From assembly GCF_958301595.1 (NCBI RefSeq), contig NZ_CATQJU010000001.1, positions 62,001 through 126,000 on the forward strand: 64,000 nt of DNA, written 5' to 3'. Both the position numbers and the translations under genes were made by a program. Origin of the DNA: Porphyromonas vaginalis. GTDB lineage: Bacteria > Bacteroidota > Bacteroidia > Bacteroidales > Porphyromonadaceae. A model generated the notes under the pieces. That model was given only the letters and a program-made list of their open reading frames with translations. It did no database searches and was not told the origin of the DNA. Below, piece after piece: positions 32,471 through 42,154 of this stretch (the stretch's first letter is position 1; every line of letters begins with the position of its first letter).

Positions 32471-34909
32471 ATGACCTATTTACGTCGATATGACTTTACC
32501 GTGGGGCTACTGGCTCTCCTACTGATGATGCTCGCCACGCCACTGAGCGGGCAAGCACACAAGCAAGCACCTCGACAAGCGCAGAGCAAGTTCACGATCA
32601 ATGGCTTCGTGCATGATGCGCAGAGTGGCGAGACGCTGATCGCTGCTAATGTGATGGAGCTCAACAGCCGCTCAGGTGCCGTGACCAATGAGTTCGGCCA
32701 CTACTCGCTGACGCTCCCTGCGGGGGAGGTGCTCCTGCAGTTTTCCTACGTAGGCTATCAGAGCGATACGATACGTCTGCAGCTCTCGTCGGATACGACG
32801 CTCTCGGCTTCTCTCATCGAGGGTCAACTCCTCGGCGAGGTGGTCGTGGTGGGTAGTCCGAACCCCTCGGGCGTCGAGACAGCCACAATCGGCGCGCAGC
32901 ACATATCGGCGAGCGAGATCAAGCGACTGCCCGCTTTCTTTGGCGAGCAGGATGTGATCAAGGCGCTGCAGCTACTACCTGGCGTGCAGAGCGGTTCGGA
33001 GGGTTCGTCGGGACTCTTCGTGCGTGGTGGCGATCCGGACCAGAACTTGATCCTTATGGACGGCATCTCGCTCTACAATCCGAATCACATGCTGGGAGCT
33101 TTCTCGACCTTCAACCCTGATGCGGTGAAGTCGGTGACGCTGTACAAAGGCACCTTCCCCGCTCGTTACGGGGGCCGTCTCTCGTCGGTCGTGGACGTGC
33201 GTCTCAAGGATGGCGACATGCAAGAGTACCACGGCAATGTGAGCGTGGGGCTGATCTCCTCGAAGATCAATGTGGAGGGACCGATCATCAAGGATCGCAC
33301 CACCTTCAACTTCTCGGCACGGCGCACCTACCTAGACCTGCTGGCTGCGATGGCTTTTGCTATACGTAATCGCCAGGAGGGTGAGGATGGCGAAAAGATG
33401 AAGGGTGGATATAACTTCCACGACCTGAACCTGAAGGTGACGCACCGCTTCTCAGATAGAGACCAGCTGTACCTCTTCGGCTATTACGGCAACGACCGTG
33501 TCTGGACACGCTATACTAATAGAGATGACAAGCAGCAGATGTCTTGGTTGTGGGGCAATGCGATGGGTTCGCTGCGGTGGAACCATGTCATCAACGGACA
33601 GCTCTTTCTCAACACCACAGCCTCCTATACGCAGTACCGCTCTAGGCTACGCATGAAGATGCAGGAAGACAAAGATCAGCCACCCGTAGCGATGAACTAC
33701 GACTCGGGCATCCGTGACTGGCTCCTGACGAGCGAACTGCACTACTCGCCAGTCGAGCAGCACCAGTTGCTCTTCGGTGCGAACTACACCTTCCACACCT
33801 TTCGCCCTGAGATGACTTCGATCAAGGTAAACGGCAAGGATCTCTCGGACTTCACTGGGACGGACTTTGATGTCTTCGGAAACAATCCCAATATCTATGC
33901 TCATGAGGCTTCGCTCTATGCTGAGGATGAGATCAAGCTGGGGGATAAGTGGACCTTTAATGCGGGACTGCGCTACAGCTTCTACCATGTGCGGGGCAAG
34001 GGGTACCATAATGTGGAGCCTCGTGTGAGTGCTGCTTGGCGCATCACACCTACCCTAACGGCCAAGGTGGGCTACGCCCTGATGACGCAGCATGTGCACC
34101 TCCTAACGAACAATAGTCTGAGCCTGCCTACGGATCTGTGGGTGCCCTCGACGGACCGCATCAAGCCGATGCACGTGCACCACTTTACGGCGGGGCTATT
34201 CCTCCATGTGCCACAGTGGGGCGACTTCTCGGTAGAGGGCTACTACAAGCCTCTGAGCAATGTACTGGAGTACAAGGAGGGTTCTTTCTTCTATGGTGTC
34301 TCAACAAACTGGGAGCAGATGGTTGCCATGGGTCGTGGCACGGCTTACGGCCTAGAGCTGCTCTGGCAGCGTAAGGTGGGCAAGCTGACGGGCTGGGTAA
34401 GCTACGCCTGGGCTCGCACATGGCGCACCTTCGACCAGCCGGGTGAGGAGCTCAACTTCGGGCGTACCTTCCCCGCTAAGTATGACCGCATCCACGACTT
34501 TAAGATTACTGCGATGTATCAGCTGGGCAAGAGCTGGGACTTTGCCGCGACCTGGGTCTTTGCCTCGGGCCAGACGGGCACCATTGCAACGCACGAGTAC
34601 GATGGCATGAGAGACCCACTGGCTCCATCGATGTATGGCGCCGCGGGGTCGCTCAAGCATGTGTCTGAGCGCAATAATTACCGCTTCAAGCCTTACCACC
34701 GACTGGATCTCAGCGTCACCTACACGAAGCATCATAAGCGGGGCAAGAGTTTGTGGAACCTAAGCGTCTACAACGTCTACAACAATATGAACCCCTTCAT
34801 TGTTACGCCTGTGAGCCAGAAGACGGACGAACACACTTACCGTACCGTACTGCAGCAGGTGACAATCTTCCCGATCCTGCCAAACATCAGTTACACCTAC
34901 TCCTTCTAA
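32471..34909 (+). CDS. TonB-dependent outer-membrane receptor
   Basis: From ATG 32471 the protein has 812 residues: a signal peptide (TVGLLALLLMMLATPLSGQA), a carboxypeptidase D-regulatory-like domain (INGFVHDAQSGETLIAANVM), a plug (IKALQLLPGVQSGSEGSSGL, then FVRGGDPDQNLILMDG and KGTFPARYGGRLSSVVDVRL), and a long barrel ending in ILPNISYTYSF with terminal Phe. It imports an unknown ligand in partnership with the DUF4249 lipoprotein encoded 12 bases downstream. The open frame extends 23 codons upstream from a GTG, but the signal peptide begins at 32471. Confidence 0.93.
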   Translation: MTYLRRYDFTVGLLALLLMMLATPLSGQAHKQAPRQAQSKFTINGFVHDAQSGETLIAANVMELNSRSGAVTNEFGHYSLTLPAGEVLLQFSYVGYQSDTIRLQLSSDTTLSASLIEGQLLGEVVVVGSPNPSGVETATIGAQHISASEIKRLPAFFGEQDVIKALQLLPGVQSGSEGSSGLFVRGGDPDQNLILMDGISLYNPNHMLGAFSTFNPDAVKSVTLYKGTFPARYGGRLSSVVDVRLKDGDMQEYHGNVSVGLISSKINVEGPIIKDRTTFNFSARRTYLDLLAAMAFAIRNRQEGEDGEKMKGGYNFHDLNLKVTHRFSDRDQLYLFGYYGNDRVWTRYTNRDDKQQMSWLWGNAMGSLRWNHVINGQLFLNTTASYTQYRSRLRMKMQEDKDQPPVAMNYDSGIRDWLLTSELHYSPVEQHQLLFGANYTFHTFRPEMTSIKVNGKDLSDFTGTDFDVFGNNPNIYAHEASLYAEDEIKLGDKWTFNAGLRYSFYHVRGKGYHNVEPRVSAAWRITPTLTAKVGYALMTQHVHLLTNNSLSLPTDLWVPSTDRIKPMHVHHFTAGLFLHVPQWGDFSVEGYYKPLSNVLEYKEGSFFYGVSTNWEQMVAMGRGTAYGLELLWQRKVGKLTGWVSYAWARTWRTFDQPGEELNFGRTFPAKYDRIHDFKITAMYQLGKSWDFAATWVFASGQTGTIATHEYDGMRDPLAPSMYGAAGSLKHVSERNNYRFKPYHRLDLSVTYTKHHKRGKSLWNLSVYNVYNNMNPFIVTPVSQKTDEHTYRTVLQQVTIFPILPNISYTYSF

Positions 34910-34921
34910 CCTAAGACCACT

Positions 34922-35950
34922 ATGAGACCTATACAATATATACAGTTGGCCAGCAGTGCACTACTCATCACGCTCCTCGCAGGCTGTCAGACGCTCATAC
35001 CCCTCGACCTAGGCGACAACACGCCTCGCATCGTCATCAACGCGGTCGCCACAGAGCAACAAGGCATCGACATTTCGCTCTCCGAGAGCAAGCCGACGGG
35101 GGTTGCCTCGTCCAGTACGAATGTTTACTATCCCTACGACCACCCCGACTGCCCCTATCGTATGACACTTAGGGTCAACGATCAGCTCGTACCGCTCAGC
35201 GAGGTGGCGCAATACAAGCCCCAGACGGGCGACCGCATAGCGATCTCGGTGGAGAAGCCGGGACTCAAGGCAGCTTCAGCCGTTACCACCGTACCCGCAC
35301 AGCCTCAGCTCGGCACCGTAGAGGTCAAAACGCTGGACAAGAATCGTCGCACCTCGAGGGTGAGCAACGCTTCAGACGTAAATCTTCAGAAAGGGCAGTA
35401 CCTAGAGGTTCAAAACTACGAACTATCCATCCCGCTCCAAGGCATCACGAAGGACAGCTACTACCGTATCATCGTAGAGCGGCAAGCAGTAATGCGAGGA
35501 GAGGGCATCCAGCCAGAGGGCTACAGATGGTATCAGGAGCAGCTGCAGGACCCAAGCCTAGCACAGTTTAACAGTAGTGACCTGATATTCGAGTCGGCCA
35601 AAGCCTATCCGATGAATCTGCTGGCTGGCTCTAACGTCTCGACAAGCGACTACACGCTCAGGACGTCGCTCGCCTTTGCCACACGGGTCTGCAATGCCGA
35701 TGGCTCTACAGATGAGGCGCAGACTAAGAACGCTGTCTCGGACTATGTCGCTCTGCGTGTCACCGTTTATGCGATCACGGGCGACCTCTATCACTACTGG
35801 CAGACGGTTACCTCAGACCGCTACAACAGTGTGAGTGAGACGGGCCTCACGGAGCCTATCCTCATCTACAACAACATCCACGATGGTCTCGGCATACTGG
35901 GCAGCATGGCTGCGACCCAGCGACAAGACTTTAAGATCGTGACACACTAA
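34922..35950 (+). CDS. DUF4249 lipoprotein, TonB receptor partner
   Basis: A 342-residue lipoprotein with a clear lipobox (SALLITLLAGC, Cys 22). The mature part starts LIPLDLGDNTPRIVINAVAT, typical of DUF4249 proteins, which are nearly always encoded just after a TonB-dependent receptor in Bacteroidetes and are thought to act as its surface partner. Here the genes are 12 bases apart. The ligand is unknown. The C-terminal part (GDLYHYWQTVTSDRYNSVSE) also fits the family. No polysaccharide-degrading enzymes lie nearby, so this is not a glycan utilisation locus. Confidence 0.88.
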   Translation: MRPIQYIQLASSALLITLLAGCQTLIPLDLGDNTPRIVINAVATEQQGIDISLSESKPTGVASSSTNVYYPYDHPDCPYRMTLRVNDQLVPLSEVAQYKPQTGDRIAISVEKPGLKAASAVTTVPAQPQLGTVEVKTLDKNRRTSRVSNASDVNLQKGQYLEVQNYELSIPLQGITKDSYYRIIVERQAVMRGEGIQPEGYRWYQEQLQDPSLAQFNSSDLIFESAKAYPMNLLAGSNVSTSDYTLRTSLAFATRVCNADGSTDEAQTKNAVSDYVALRVTVYAITGDLYHYWQTVTSDRYNSVSETGLTEPILIYNNIHDGLGILGSMAATQRQDFKIVTH

Positions 35951-35965
35951 GGCAGTGAGAGACCC

Positions 35966-37036
35966 ATGACACAAGAGACTATACAGATGCTCCCCGAGTG
36001 GGTGCCACAAGATGCTATCCTCCTCGCCTGGCCACACAGCCAGAGCGACTGGGCTCCGATCCTACACGAGGTACAGCGCACCTACTGCAACATTATCGAG
36101 CAGGTGACACGCTTCGAGCCTGTCGTGCTAATTGTACCTGAGGATCCAGCGGAGTATGCCTCTCTGCCGTCGGAGCTACGCTCGCGCTGTCTACTCGTCC
36201 CCTGCCCTACCAATGATACGTGGTGCCGTGACTACGGTCCTTTGGCTCTCCAGAGTCCTAGTGGCGCACGCGTCCTCGTTGACTTCACCTTCAACGCATG
36301 GGGCGGTAAGTTTGTCTCAGCACTTGACAATCTAGTGGTACGTCGCCTCATGATGAAGGATCTCTTTGCGCTGGATGTCGCTTACTTTGAGGCGTCAAGC
36401 TTAACCTTCGAAGGGGGAGCTTTGGAGTGCAATGGCGAGGGCCTTCTCTTGACCACCAAGTCCTGCGTAGAGGACCCGCTCCGCAATCCACATCTCTGCG
36501 AGACTCCTTATATATATGAGGCACTGCTACAATGTCTCGGCCTGACCGACTACTGCTCACTAGAGGTCGCTCCCCTACCAGGCGACGACACCGATGGGCA
36601 TATAGACACGATCGCCCGCTTCGTCGACCCAGACACCATTATATATATCTCCCCGAGCGACCCTACGGCGCAGAGCTTCGCTGCTTTGGCAGAGCTAGAG
36701 CGTCAGCTTCAAGAGCTGTCTCGTCTGCGTCCCAACTTGCGACTGATCGCTCTGCCCGACGTGGGCGACTACCCCTCACGCTATGAGACCGACTGCCTCA
36801 TACCAGCCACCTATGCGAACTTCCTCCTCGTCAACGGCGCACTCCTGCTCCCGATATACGGGCGTAGCACCGACAGCGAGGCGCAACGCATCCTCCAGCA
36901 AGCACTGCCTCACCTCGAGATTGTGCCGATCGACTGCTCCATACTGGTCGAGCAGCACGGCAGCCTACACTGCATCTCCATGCAGATACCGCAAGGCTTC
37001 CTCAACCCTTCACTTCTAGACACCATAACAAGATGA
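35966..37036 (+). CDS. aguA: Agmatine deiminase
   Basis: A 356-residue member of the guanidino-group modifying superfamily (PPAD/AguA type) that converts agmatine to N-carbamoylputrescine and ammonia. Motifs: WPHSQSDW, NDTWCRDYGPL, NAWGGKF, FEGGALECNGEG, DDTDGHIDTIARF, and the catalytic Cys in HGSLHCISMQIP (about 336). The absence of a signal peptide argues against the secreted peptidyl-arginine deiminase of P. gingivalis. It overlaps aguB by four bases, giving a two-gene polyamine route. It begins 15 bases after the DUF4249 gene, so read-through from the receptor operon is possible. Confidence 0.92.
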   Translation: MTQETIQMLPEWVPQDAILLAWPHSQSDWAPILHEVQRTYCNIIEQVTRFEPVVLIVPEDPAEYASLPSELRSRCLLVPCPTNDTWCRDYGPLALQSPSGARVLVDFTFNAWGGKFVSALDNLVVRRLMMKDLFALDVAYFEASSLTFEGGALECNGEGLLLTTKSCVEDPLRNPHLCETPYIYEALLQCLGLTDYCSLEVAPLPGDDTDGHIDTIARFVDPDTIIYISPSDPTAQSFAALAELERQLQELSRLRPNLRLIALPDVGDYPSRYETDCLIPATYANFLLVNGALLLPIYGRSTDSEAQRILQQALPHLEIVPIDCSILVEQHGSLHCISMQIPQGFLNPSLLDTITR

Positions 37037-37908
37037 AAGTAGGAATCATACAGCAGCACAACGGTGCTGACCATGTAGACAATATCCATCGCCTCCAAGA
37101 GCGCATCCGCCAGCTAGCCCACGAAGGGGCCGAGCTAATCGTGCTACAGGAGCTACACAACGGACTATACTTCTGCCAGACAGAAGATGTCGCACTCTTT
37201 GACCAAGCGGAGACAATACCTGGCCCCTCGACCGAAAGCTTCGGCGCCTTAGCGCGTGATCTGGGCGTGGTAATCGTCCTCTCACTCTTTGAGAAGCGCG
37301 CCACGGGCCTCTACCACAACACCGCCGTAGTGCTAGAGCGTGACGGCTCCATAGCGGGTCGCTATCGCAAGATGCACATACCGGACGACCCCGCCTACTA
37401 CGAGAAGTTTTACTTCACCCCAGGCGACCTAGGCTTCGAGCCGATCGACACCTCCGTGGGTCGCCTCGGCATCCTCATCTGCTGGGATCAGTGGTACCCC
37501 GAGGCTGCACGGCTTATGGCGCTCAAGGGTGCCGAGCTACTCATCTACCCAACCGCCATCGGCACCGCCGCCTACGACACGCCCGAAGAGCAGCAGCGAC
37601 AGATCGATGCGTGGCAACTGGTGCAGCGTGGTCATGCTGTCGCCAACAACCTCCCCGTCATTGCGGTGAATCGTGTCGGCTACGAGCCCGACCCGTCAGG
37701 CGTCACCGAGGGGATACAGTTTTGGGGTCATAGCTTCGTCACAGGTCAGCAGGGCGAGATGCTTTGCGATCTAAGCCAGACAGAGGAGGCTGGCGCCGTC
37801 GTGGAGCTCGATCTCGAGCGCACTGAGCTAGTCCGACGCTGGTGGCCTTACCTGCGTGATCGGCGCATAGACAGCTACGGAGAGATCACTCGTCGCTACA
37901 TCGATTGA
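37033..37908 (+). CDS. aguB: N-carbamoylputrescine amidase
   Basis: A 291-residue nitrilase-superfamily enzyme that hydrolyses N-carbamoylputrescine to putrescine, CO2 and ammonia, completing the AguA pathway. The catalytic triad is visible: Glu 40 (IVLQELHNG), Lys 113 (YRKMHIPDDP) and Cys 150 (LGILICWDQWYPEAAR). The family-typical GLYHNTAVV and EKFYFTPGD are also present. ATG 37033 overlaps the aguA stop (ATGA), indicating translational coupling. Confidence 0.95.
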   Translation: MKVGIIQQHNGADHVDNIHRLQERIRQLAHEGAELIVLQELHNGLYFCQTEDVALFDQAETIPGPSTESFGALARDLGVVIVLSLFEKRATGLYHNTAVVLERDGSIAGRYRKMHIPDDPAYYEKFYFTPGDLGFEPIDTSVGRLGILICWDQWYPEAARLMALKGAELLIYPTAIGTAAYDTPEEQQRQIDAWQLVQRGHAVANNLPVIAVNRVGYEPDPSGVTEGIQFWGHSFVTGQQGEMLCDLSQTEEAGAVVELDLERTELVRRWWPYLRDRRIDSYGEITRRYID

Positions 37909-37961
37909 GCCTTTTGTGAAGGTCAAAAAGGCAAAAAGGTGATTTATTCCTCCGAAACTGC

Positions 37962-37969
37962 TAACTTTG
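37962..37969 (+). promoter_or_regulatory. -7 box upstream of the TPR membrane protein gene
   Basis: TAACTTTG, matching TAnnTTTG, 51 bases upstream of ATG 38020; no obvious -33 element. Confidence 0.35.
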
Positions 37970-38019
37970 CAGGCAATAGTTCATTCCACAGATAACTACA
38001 TAAAACGAATTGATATAGT

Positions 38020-38709
38020 ATGGCATTAAAAGAATCCGGGTCACAAGGCTCTCACCGCTCAGAGGAGATCGTGTCTCGTAGCGAGCAATTCATTGAGAAG
38101 TACAGCAAGACCATCATCTGGTGCGTGCTGGGCGTCATCGTGCTAGGTGTGGGCATCTGGCTCTACATAGACAAGGTAGTCAAGCCCCGTGGCGACAAGG
38201 CAGCAGCACAGCTATACCTTGCAGAGGAGCAGTTTATGGCAGGTGCTGATAGTGCTGCGCTCAACGCTCCCGCAGCTGGAGCTATGGGACTTCTAGAGAT
38301 TGCAGACAAGTACAGCAACACTGACGCTGGCAAGCTGGCTCACGCTTACGCTGGTATCATCTACTACGACGAGGGCAAGTACGAGGAGGCTATCCGCGAG
38401 CTCAAAGAGTTCAAGGCTAAGGAGAAGATGGTCGCACCCTCTATCACCCGTCTCATCGGCGACTGCTACGTAGAGCTAGGTCAGTATGACAAGGCTGCTA
38501 AGTACTTTATGGACGCTGCCAAGGCTGCCGACAACCCCGTCATCTCTCCGAGCTGTCTCATCAAGGCAGGCCATGTCTACGAGGAGCTAGGCAAGTATGA
38601 CGAGGCGCTCAAGGCTTACAAAGAGATCCAGGAGAAGTACTACACAGCGCCTGAGTCTGAGAGCATCGAGGCTTCGATCATCCGCGTAGAGGCTCAGCTT
38701 AAGAAGTAG
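38020..38709 (+). CDS. Membrane-anchored TPR protein (YfgM-like)
   Basis: 229 residues: a short cytoplasmic N-terminus, one transmembrane helix (TIIWCVLGVIVLGVGIWLYI, about 31-50), and a helical-repeat domain with TPR-like units (GIIYYDEGKYEEAIRELKEF; CYVELGQYDKAAKYFMDAAK; VYEELGKYDEALKAYKEI). The layout resembles YfgM/periplasmic TPR proteins that assist envelope protein assembly, but the precise role is unknown. It is directly upstream of ribH, separated by a repeat tract. Confidence 0.8.
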   Translation: MALKESGSQGSHRSEEIVSRSEQFIEKYSKTIIWCVLGVIVLGVGIWLYIDKVVKPRGDKAAAQLYLAEEQFMAGADSAALNAPAAGAMGLLEIADKYSNTDAGKLAHAYAGIIYYDEGKYEEAIRELKEFKAKEKMVAPSITRLIGDCYVELGQYDKAAKYFMDAAKAADNPVISPSCLIKAGHVYEELGKYDEALKAYKEIQEKYYTAPESESIEASIIRVEAQLKK

Positions 38710-38712
38710 ATT

Positions 38713-38847
38713 TTTAGAGTTTAGAAGTTAGAGATTAGAGGTTAGAGATAACTAGTGGCTCTAGTGCTTCTAGTGGCTCTAGGGTCTAATCTCTAACTTT
38801 TAACCTCTAAAGTCTAACCTCTAATCTCTAACATCTAAAGTCTAATC
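38713..38847 (+). repeat. Heptamer-type repeat tract forming a large inverted repeat
   Basis: The left part reads AGAAGTTAGAGATTAGAGGT and the right part reads CTCTAATCTCTAAC in several 7-base variants, so the two arms can pair around CTAGTGGCTCTAG. Similar CTCTAAC/CTCTAAT tracts lie at 13758-13793, 26305-26352, 27623-27664, 32341-32373, 39587-39678, 47023-47074 and 60876-60902. Confidence 0.75.
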
Positions 38848-38850
38848 CCC

Positions 38851-39357
38851 ATGTCCTCACAACTCCATAGCCAGCAGACACCGGCTCACTACACGCTCCA
38901 GCACAGACGCACCGCAGACGTACATCGCATCGCTGTCGTTTACTCGGAGTGGAATGCTGAGATCACCCACGCCCTCCGCGACGGAGCTGTCACGACACTC
39001 TTAGAGTGCGGACTAGAGCGTCAGCAGATCGAGACCTTCTCCGTGCCAGGTGCCTTCGAGCTCACCTATACGGCGACCCTACTCAGTGAGGCGACTCAGC
39101 CCTACGATGCTATCATCATCATCGGCTGCGTCATACGTGGCGAGACCTCGCACTACGACCTCATCTGCAACAGCGTCACCGAGGGAGCTACCGAGCTCAA
39201 CCTACGTGGCAAGGCACCCGTCATCTTCGGGCTCGTCACCGTTGAGAACATCGAGCAGGCTCGTGCCCGCTCTGGTGGAGCCGTAGGCAACAAAGGCTCC
39301 GAGTGCGCCATCGCTGCGCTCCAGATGATCGACATCAGAGCTGCAATACAAGGGTAA
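38851..39357 (+). CDS. ribH: 6,7-dimethyl-8-ribityllumazine synthase
   Basis: Lumazine synthase of 168 residues, the penultimate step in riboflavin synthesis, joining the ribityl-amino-uracil with dihydroxybutanone phosphate; normally assembles into pentamers or icosahedra. Family motifs are present: VYSEWNAEIT, VPGAFELTYTA, IIGCVIRGETSHYDLICN, and GLVTVENIEQARARSGGAVGNKGSECA. No FMN riboswitch fold is evident upstream, where the heptamer tract lies instead. A strong terminator follows. Confidence 0.96.
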   Translation: MSSQLHSQQTPAHYTLQHRRTADVHRIAVVYSEWNAEITHALRDGAVTTLLECGLERQQIETFSVPGAFELTYTATLLSEATQPYDAIIIIGCVIRGETSHYDLICNSVTEGATELNLRGKAPVIFGLVTVENIEQARARSGGAVGNKGSECAIAALQMIDIRAAIQG

Positions 39358-39378
39358 CGCCCCAACACATATCATGAC

Positions 39379-39416
39379 AAGTCCCTAGTGCTATCTCTAG
39401 CGCTAGGGACTTTTTC
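39379..39416 (+). terminator. ribH terminator
   Basis: AAGTCCCTAG-TGCT pairs with AGCGCTAGGGACTTTTT (one wobble) and ends in five Ts, 22 bases after the ribH stop. Confidence 0.85.
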
Positions 39417-39475
39417 ATTTTAGAGCACATAGAGACTCGCTCGTATCACGCTGTATCCATAGCACATACGAGTTC

Positions 39476-39567
39476 CAAAACTAGTTCCCCTCTTGGAACT
39501 TTTTAGTTCCAAGGGAGGAACTTTTTAGTTCCAGTGTTGGAACTTTTCGGTTCCTACGTAGGAACAA
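39476..39567 (+). repeat. Short palindrome array
   Basis: Four 14-bp palindromes about 22 bases apart: TTCCCCTCTTGGAA, TTCCAAGGGAGGAA, TTCCAGTGTTGGAA, TTCCTACGTAGGAA, joined by CTTTTTAG or CTTTTCGG. Same architecture as 8969-9210. The remaining gap to typA holds a long CTCTAAC heptamer tract (39587-39678) and a promoter box. Confidence 0.85.
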
Positions 39568-39697
39568 GCCACAAACTCTGGTCCCAATCTCCAACTTCTA
39601 AACTCTAATCTCTAACATCTAACCTCTAATCTCAACCCTCTCACCTCTAATCTCTAACTTCTAAACTCTAACCTCTATCTCTCCCCGTCGTTTTTCG

Positions 39698-39705
39698 TAC
39701 CTTTG
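39698..39705 (+). promoter_or_regulatory. typA -7 box
   Basis: TACCTTTG, 32 bases upstream of the typA ATG; no clear -33 TTG because the upstream position is filled by the heptamer tract. Confidence 0.45.
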
Positions 39706-39736
39706 CACCAACTAATAAGGACACGACTCCACACAC

Positions 39737-41539
39737 ATGCAAGAATTACGAAACATCGCTATCATCGCCCACGTCGACCACGGTAAGACGACCCTTGTCG
39801 ACAAAATGCTCCTCGCAGCTAAGCTCTTTCGAGAGGACAAGGCTGCAGAGGTCGACACCTTTCTAGACAATAACGACCTAGAGCGAGAGCGAGGCATCAC
39901 GATCGTTTCGAAGAATGTCAGCATAACTTACAAAGGGGTCAAGATCAACGTCATCGACACCCCAGGACACGCCGACTTCGGCGGTGAGGTGGAGCGCGTG
40001 CTCAACATGGCCGACGGTTGCCTACTACTGGTAGATGCCTTCGAGGGGCCAATGCCTCAGACCCGCTTCGTACTGCAGAAAGCCCTCGCCATAGGGCTCA
40101 AGCCGATCGTCGTCATCAACAAGGTAGACAAGCCCAACTGCCGCCCCATGGAGGTGCAGGACATGGTCTTTGACCTGATGGCTTCGCTAGAGGCTACCGA
40201 TGATCAGCTCGACTTCGTCACCCTTTTCGGTAGTGCCAAGCAGGGCTGGATGAGCCGTGACGTGGAGAAGCCAACGGAAGACATCACCCCCCTACTTGAT
40301 GCGATCATCTCTGAGATCCCCGCACCACAACAGCTAGACGGTCCTCTGCAGATGCTCATCACCTCGCTGGACTACAGCTCCTACGTAGGACGTATTGCCG
40401 TGGGACGCGTGCATCGTGGCACCATACACAACGGCGACACCGTGCTCCTCTGCCACAAAGATCGTGAGCCACATCGAGAGAAGGTCAAGGAGCTCTACAC
40501 CTTCGAGGGCATTGGCAAGGCAAAAGCAGACTCCGTGTCTAGTGGCGACATTTGCGCCATCGTAGGCTTTGACCACTTTGAGATTGGAGACACCATCGCT
40601 GACCCAGAGCATGCCGAGGCGCTAGACACGATCTCCGTCGATGAGCCGACCATGTCGATGCTCTTTACGATCAATAACTCCCCCTTCTACGGCCGAGAGG
40701 GCAAGTTTGTCACCTCCCGCCACATCCATGAGCGCCTGATGCGTGAGCTGGACAAAAACCTCGCTCTGCGTGTCGAGACGACCGACCAAGCAGACTCGTG
40801 GAACGTCTTCGGCCGTGGCGTGCTGCACCTCTCCGTGCTGATCGAGACGATGCGCCGTGAGGGTTACGAGCTACAGGTGGGTCAGCCCCAAGTCATTATC
40901 AAAGAGATCGACGGCGTACAGTGCGAGCCTATCGAAGAGCTCACGATCAATCTCCCCGACGAGACCAGTAGCCGTATCATCGATATGGTCATACAACGCA
41001 AGGGCGAGATGACCGCCATGGAGAGTAAGAACGGTCGTACACACCTCGTCTTCACAATCCCTTCGCGTGGTATCATCGGACTCAACAATAGTGTCCTAAC
41101 CGCTTCGGCTGGTGAGGCTGTTATGGCACACCGCTTCCTGGAGTTTGGTCCTTGGCGTGGCGACATCGAGCGACGCAACAATGGTAGCATCATAGCGGGT
41201 GAGAGCGGTACCGCCTTTGCCTATGCGCTCAACAACCTCCAGAGCCGCGGACGCTTCTTCATCGCTCCCCAAGAGGAGGTCTACGCTGGTCAGGTAATCG
41301 GCGAGCATACGAAGGACAACGACCTGACGGTCAACGTCTGCAAGAGCAAGAAGCTCACCAACATGCGTGCTGCCGGTAGTGATGACAAGGTAGCTCTCGC
41401 ACCGCCCGTCATCTTCAGCCTAGAGGATGCGCTGGAGTATATCAAGGCAGACGAGTATGTGGAGGTCACGCCTAAGTCTATGCGCCTGCGCAAGATCCTG
41501 CTCAACGAGCTAGACCGCAAGCGCGCCAACAAAGCATAA
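39737..41539 (+). CDS. typA: Ribosome-associated GTPase TypA/BipA
   Basis: A 600-residue translational GTPase that binds the ribosome and aids 50S assembly and stress adaptation. G1 [10 protein letters not shown] (11-20), G2 RERGITI, G3 [12 protein letters not shown]4 [10 protein letters not shown] are all present, followed by EF-G-like domains and the BipA-specific C-terminus ([18 protein letters not shown], then [20 protein letters not shown]). Full family length. A small secreted barrel gene follows after 32 bases and may be co-transcribed. Confidence 0.97.
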   Translation: MQELRNIAIIAHVDHGKTTLVDKMLLAAKLFREDKAAEVDTFLDNNDLERERGITIVSKNVSITYKGVKINVIDTPGHADFGGEVERVLNMADGCLLLVDAFEGPMPQTRFVLQKALAIGLKPIVVINKVDKPNCRPMEVQDMVFDLMASLEATDDQLDFVTLFGSAKQGWMSRDVEKPTEDITPLLDAIISEIPAPQQLDGPLQMLITSLDYSSYVGRIAVGRVHRGTIHNGDTVLLCHKDREPHREKVKELYTFEGIGKAKADSVSSGDICAIVGFDHFEIGDTIADPEHAEALDTISVDEPTMSMLFTINNSPFYGREGKFVTSRHIHERLMRELDKNLALRVETTDQADSWNVFGRGVLHLSVLIETMRREGYELQVGQPQVIIKEIDGVQCEPIEELTINLPDETSSRIIDMVIQRKGEMTAMESKNGRTHLVFTIPSRGIIGLNNSVLTASAGEAVMAHRFLEFGPWRGDIERRNNGSIIAGESGTAFAYALNNLQSRGRFFIAPQEEVYAGQVIGEHTKDNDLTVNVCKSKKLTNMRAAGSDDKVALAPPVIFSLEDALEYIKADEYVEVTPKSMRLRKILLNELDRKRANKA

Positions 41540-41571
41540 TCAATCCAATCACTTCATAAACACAACAAACT

Positions 41572-42126
41572 ATGAAAAGAATCGCACTACTCATCATCGC
41601 CATGCTCACGCTTGGCTTTGCAGCTCAGGCTCAGTCCACTTTTAGCAAGGGGACGACGACCGCCAACCTCGGGCTCGGTATCGGAGGAACCCTCTTCAAC
41701 GACACCTATAGTGTCCTCCTACCTCCAGTCTCTCTAGGAATTGACCACAGCGTAGTCAGTGGTCTTTTTGACGGCAACGGCTCTATCGGTGTAGGTGGTT
41801 ACATAGGCTCTGAGGTCTATCGCTACAAAGGCTTCGACAAGTCTGTATGGAGCCAGACACTCATCGGACCACGTGGCTCTCTGCACTATCAGTTTGTAGA
41901 CAAGCTCGACACCTACTTTAGCTTGATGCTCGGTGTAGATATCATCAGCTGGAACTATAATATGAAGGTGGCTGATATGGCAATCAAGGACAAGGACACT
42001 TCAGTTGGCTTTGGTTGGGGCGCACACTTTGGCGCTCGCTATTATCTCTCCGACCGCTGGGCTCTTATGGGTGAGTTGGGTTATGGACTAACCTTCCTCA
42101 CACTCGGCGCTACCTATCGCTTCTAA
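41572..42126 (+). CDS. Small outer-membrane beta-barrel protein
   Basis: 184 residues with a signal peptide (MKRIALLIIAMLTLGFAAQA, then QS) and alternating strands ending in TFLTLGATYRF, whose terminal Phe is typical of outer-membrane barrels. Glycine-rich strands (GLGIGGTLFNDTYSV; VGFGWGAHFGARYYLSDRWA) support an 8-stranded OmpX/OmpW-like fold. The function is unknown. Followed by a strong terminator shared with xerD. Confidence 0.8.
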   Translation: MKRIALLIIAMLTLGFAAQAQSTFSKGTTTANLGLGIGGTLFNDTYSVLLPPVSLGIDHSVVSGLFDGNGSIGVGGYIGSEVYRYKGFDKSVWSQTLIGPRGSLHYQFVDKLDTYFSLMLGVDIISWNYNMKVADMAIKDKDTSVGFGWGAHFGARYYLSDRWALMGELGYGLTFLTLGATYRF

Positions 42127-42154
42127 GTCTTAGCGAAGCGCTATAACACAATCA

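Noticed and set aside
34138-34735. Open frames on both strands inside the TonB receptor gene
   Set aside because: The receptor frame is complete and strongly family-like; the others are by-products.
38713-38847. Possible CRISPR array
   Set aside because: Heptamer-type units without unique spacers of constant length; no cas genes in the window.
38740-38850. FMN riboswitch upstream of ribH
   Set aside because: Conserved riboswitch core motifs are not visible; the sequence is a heptamer repeat tract.
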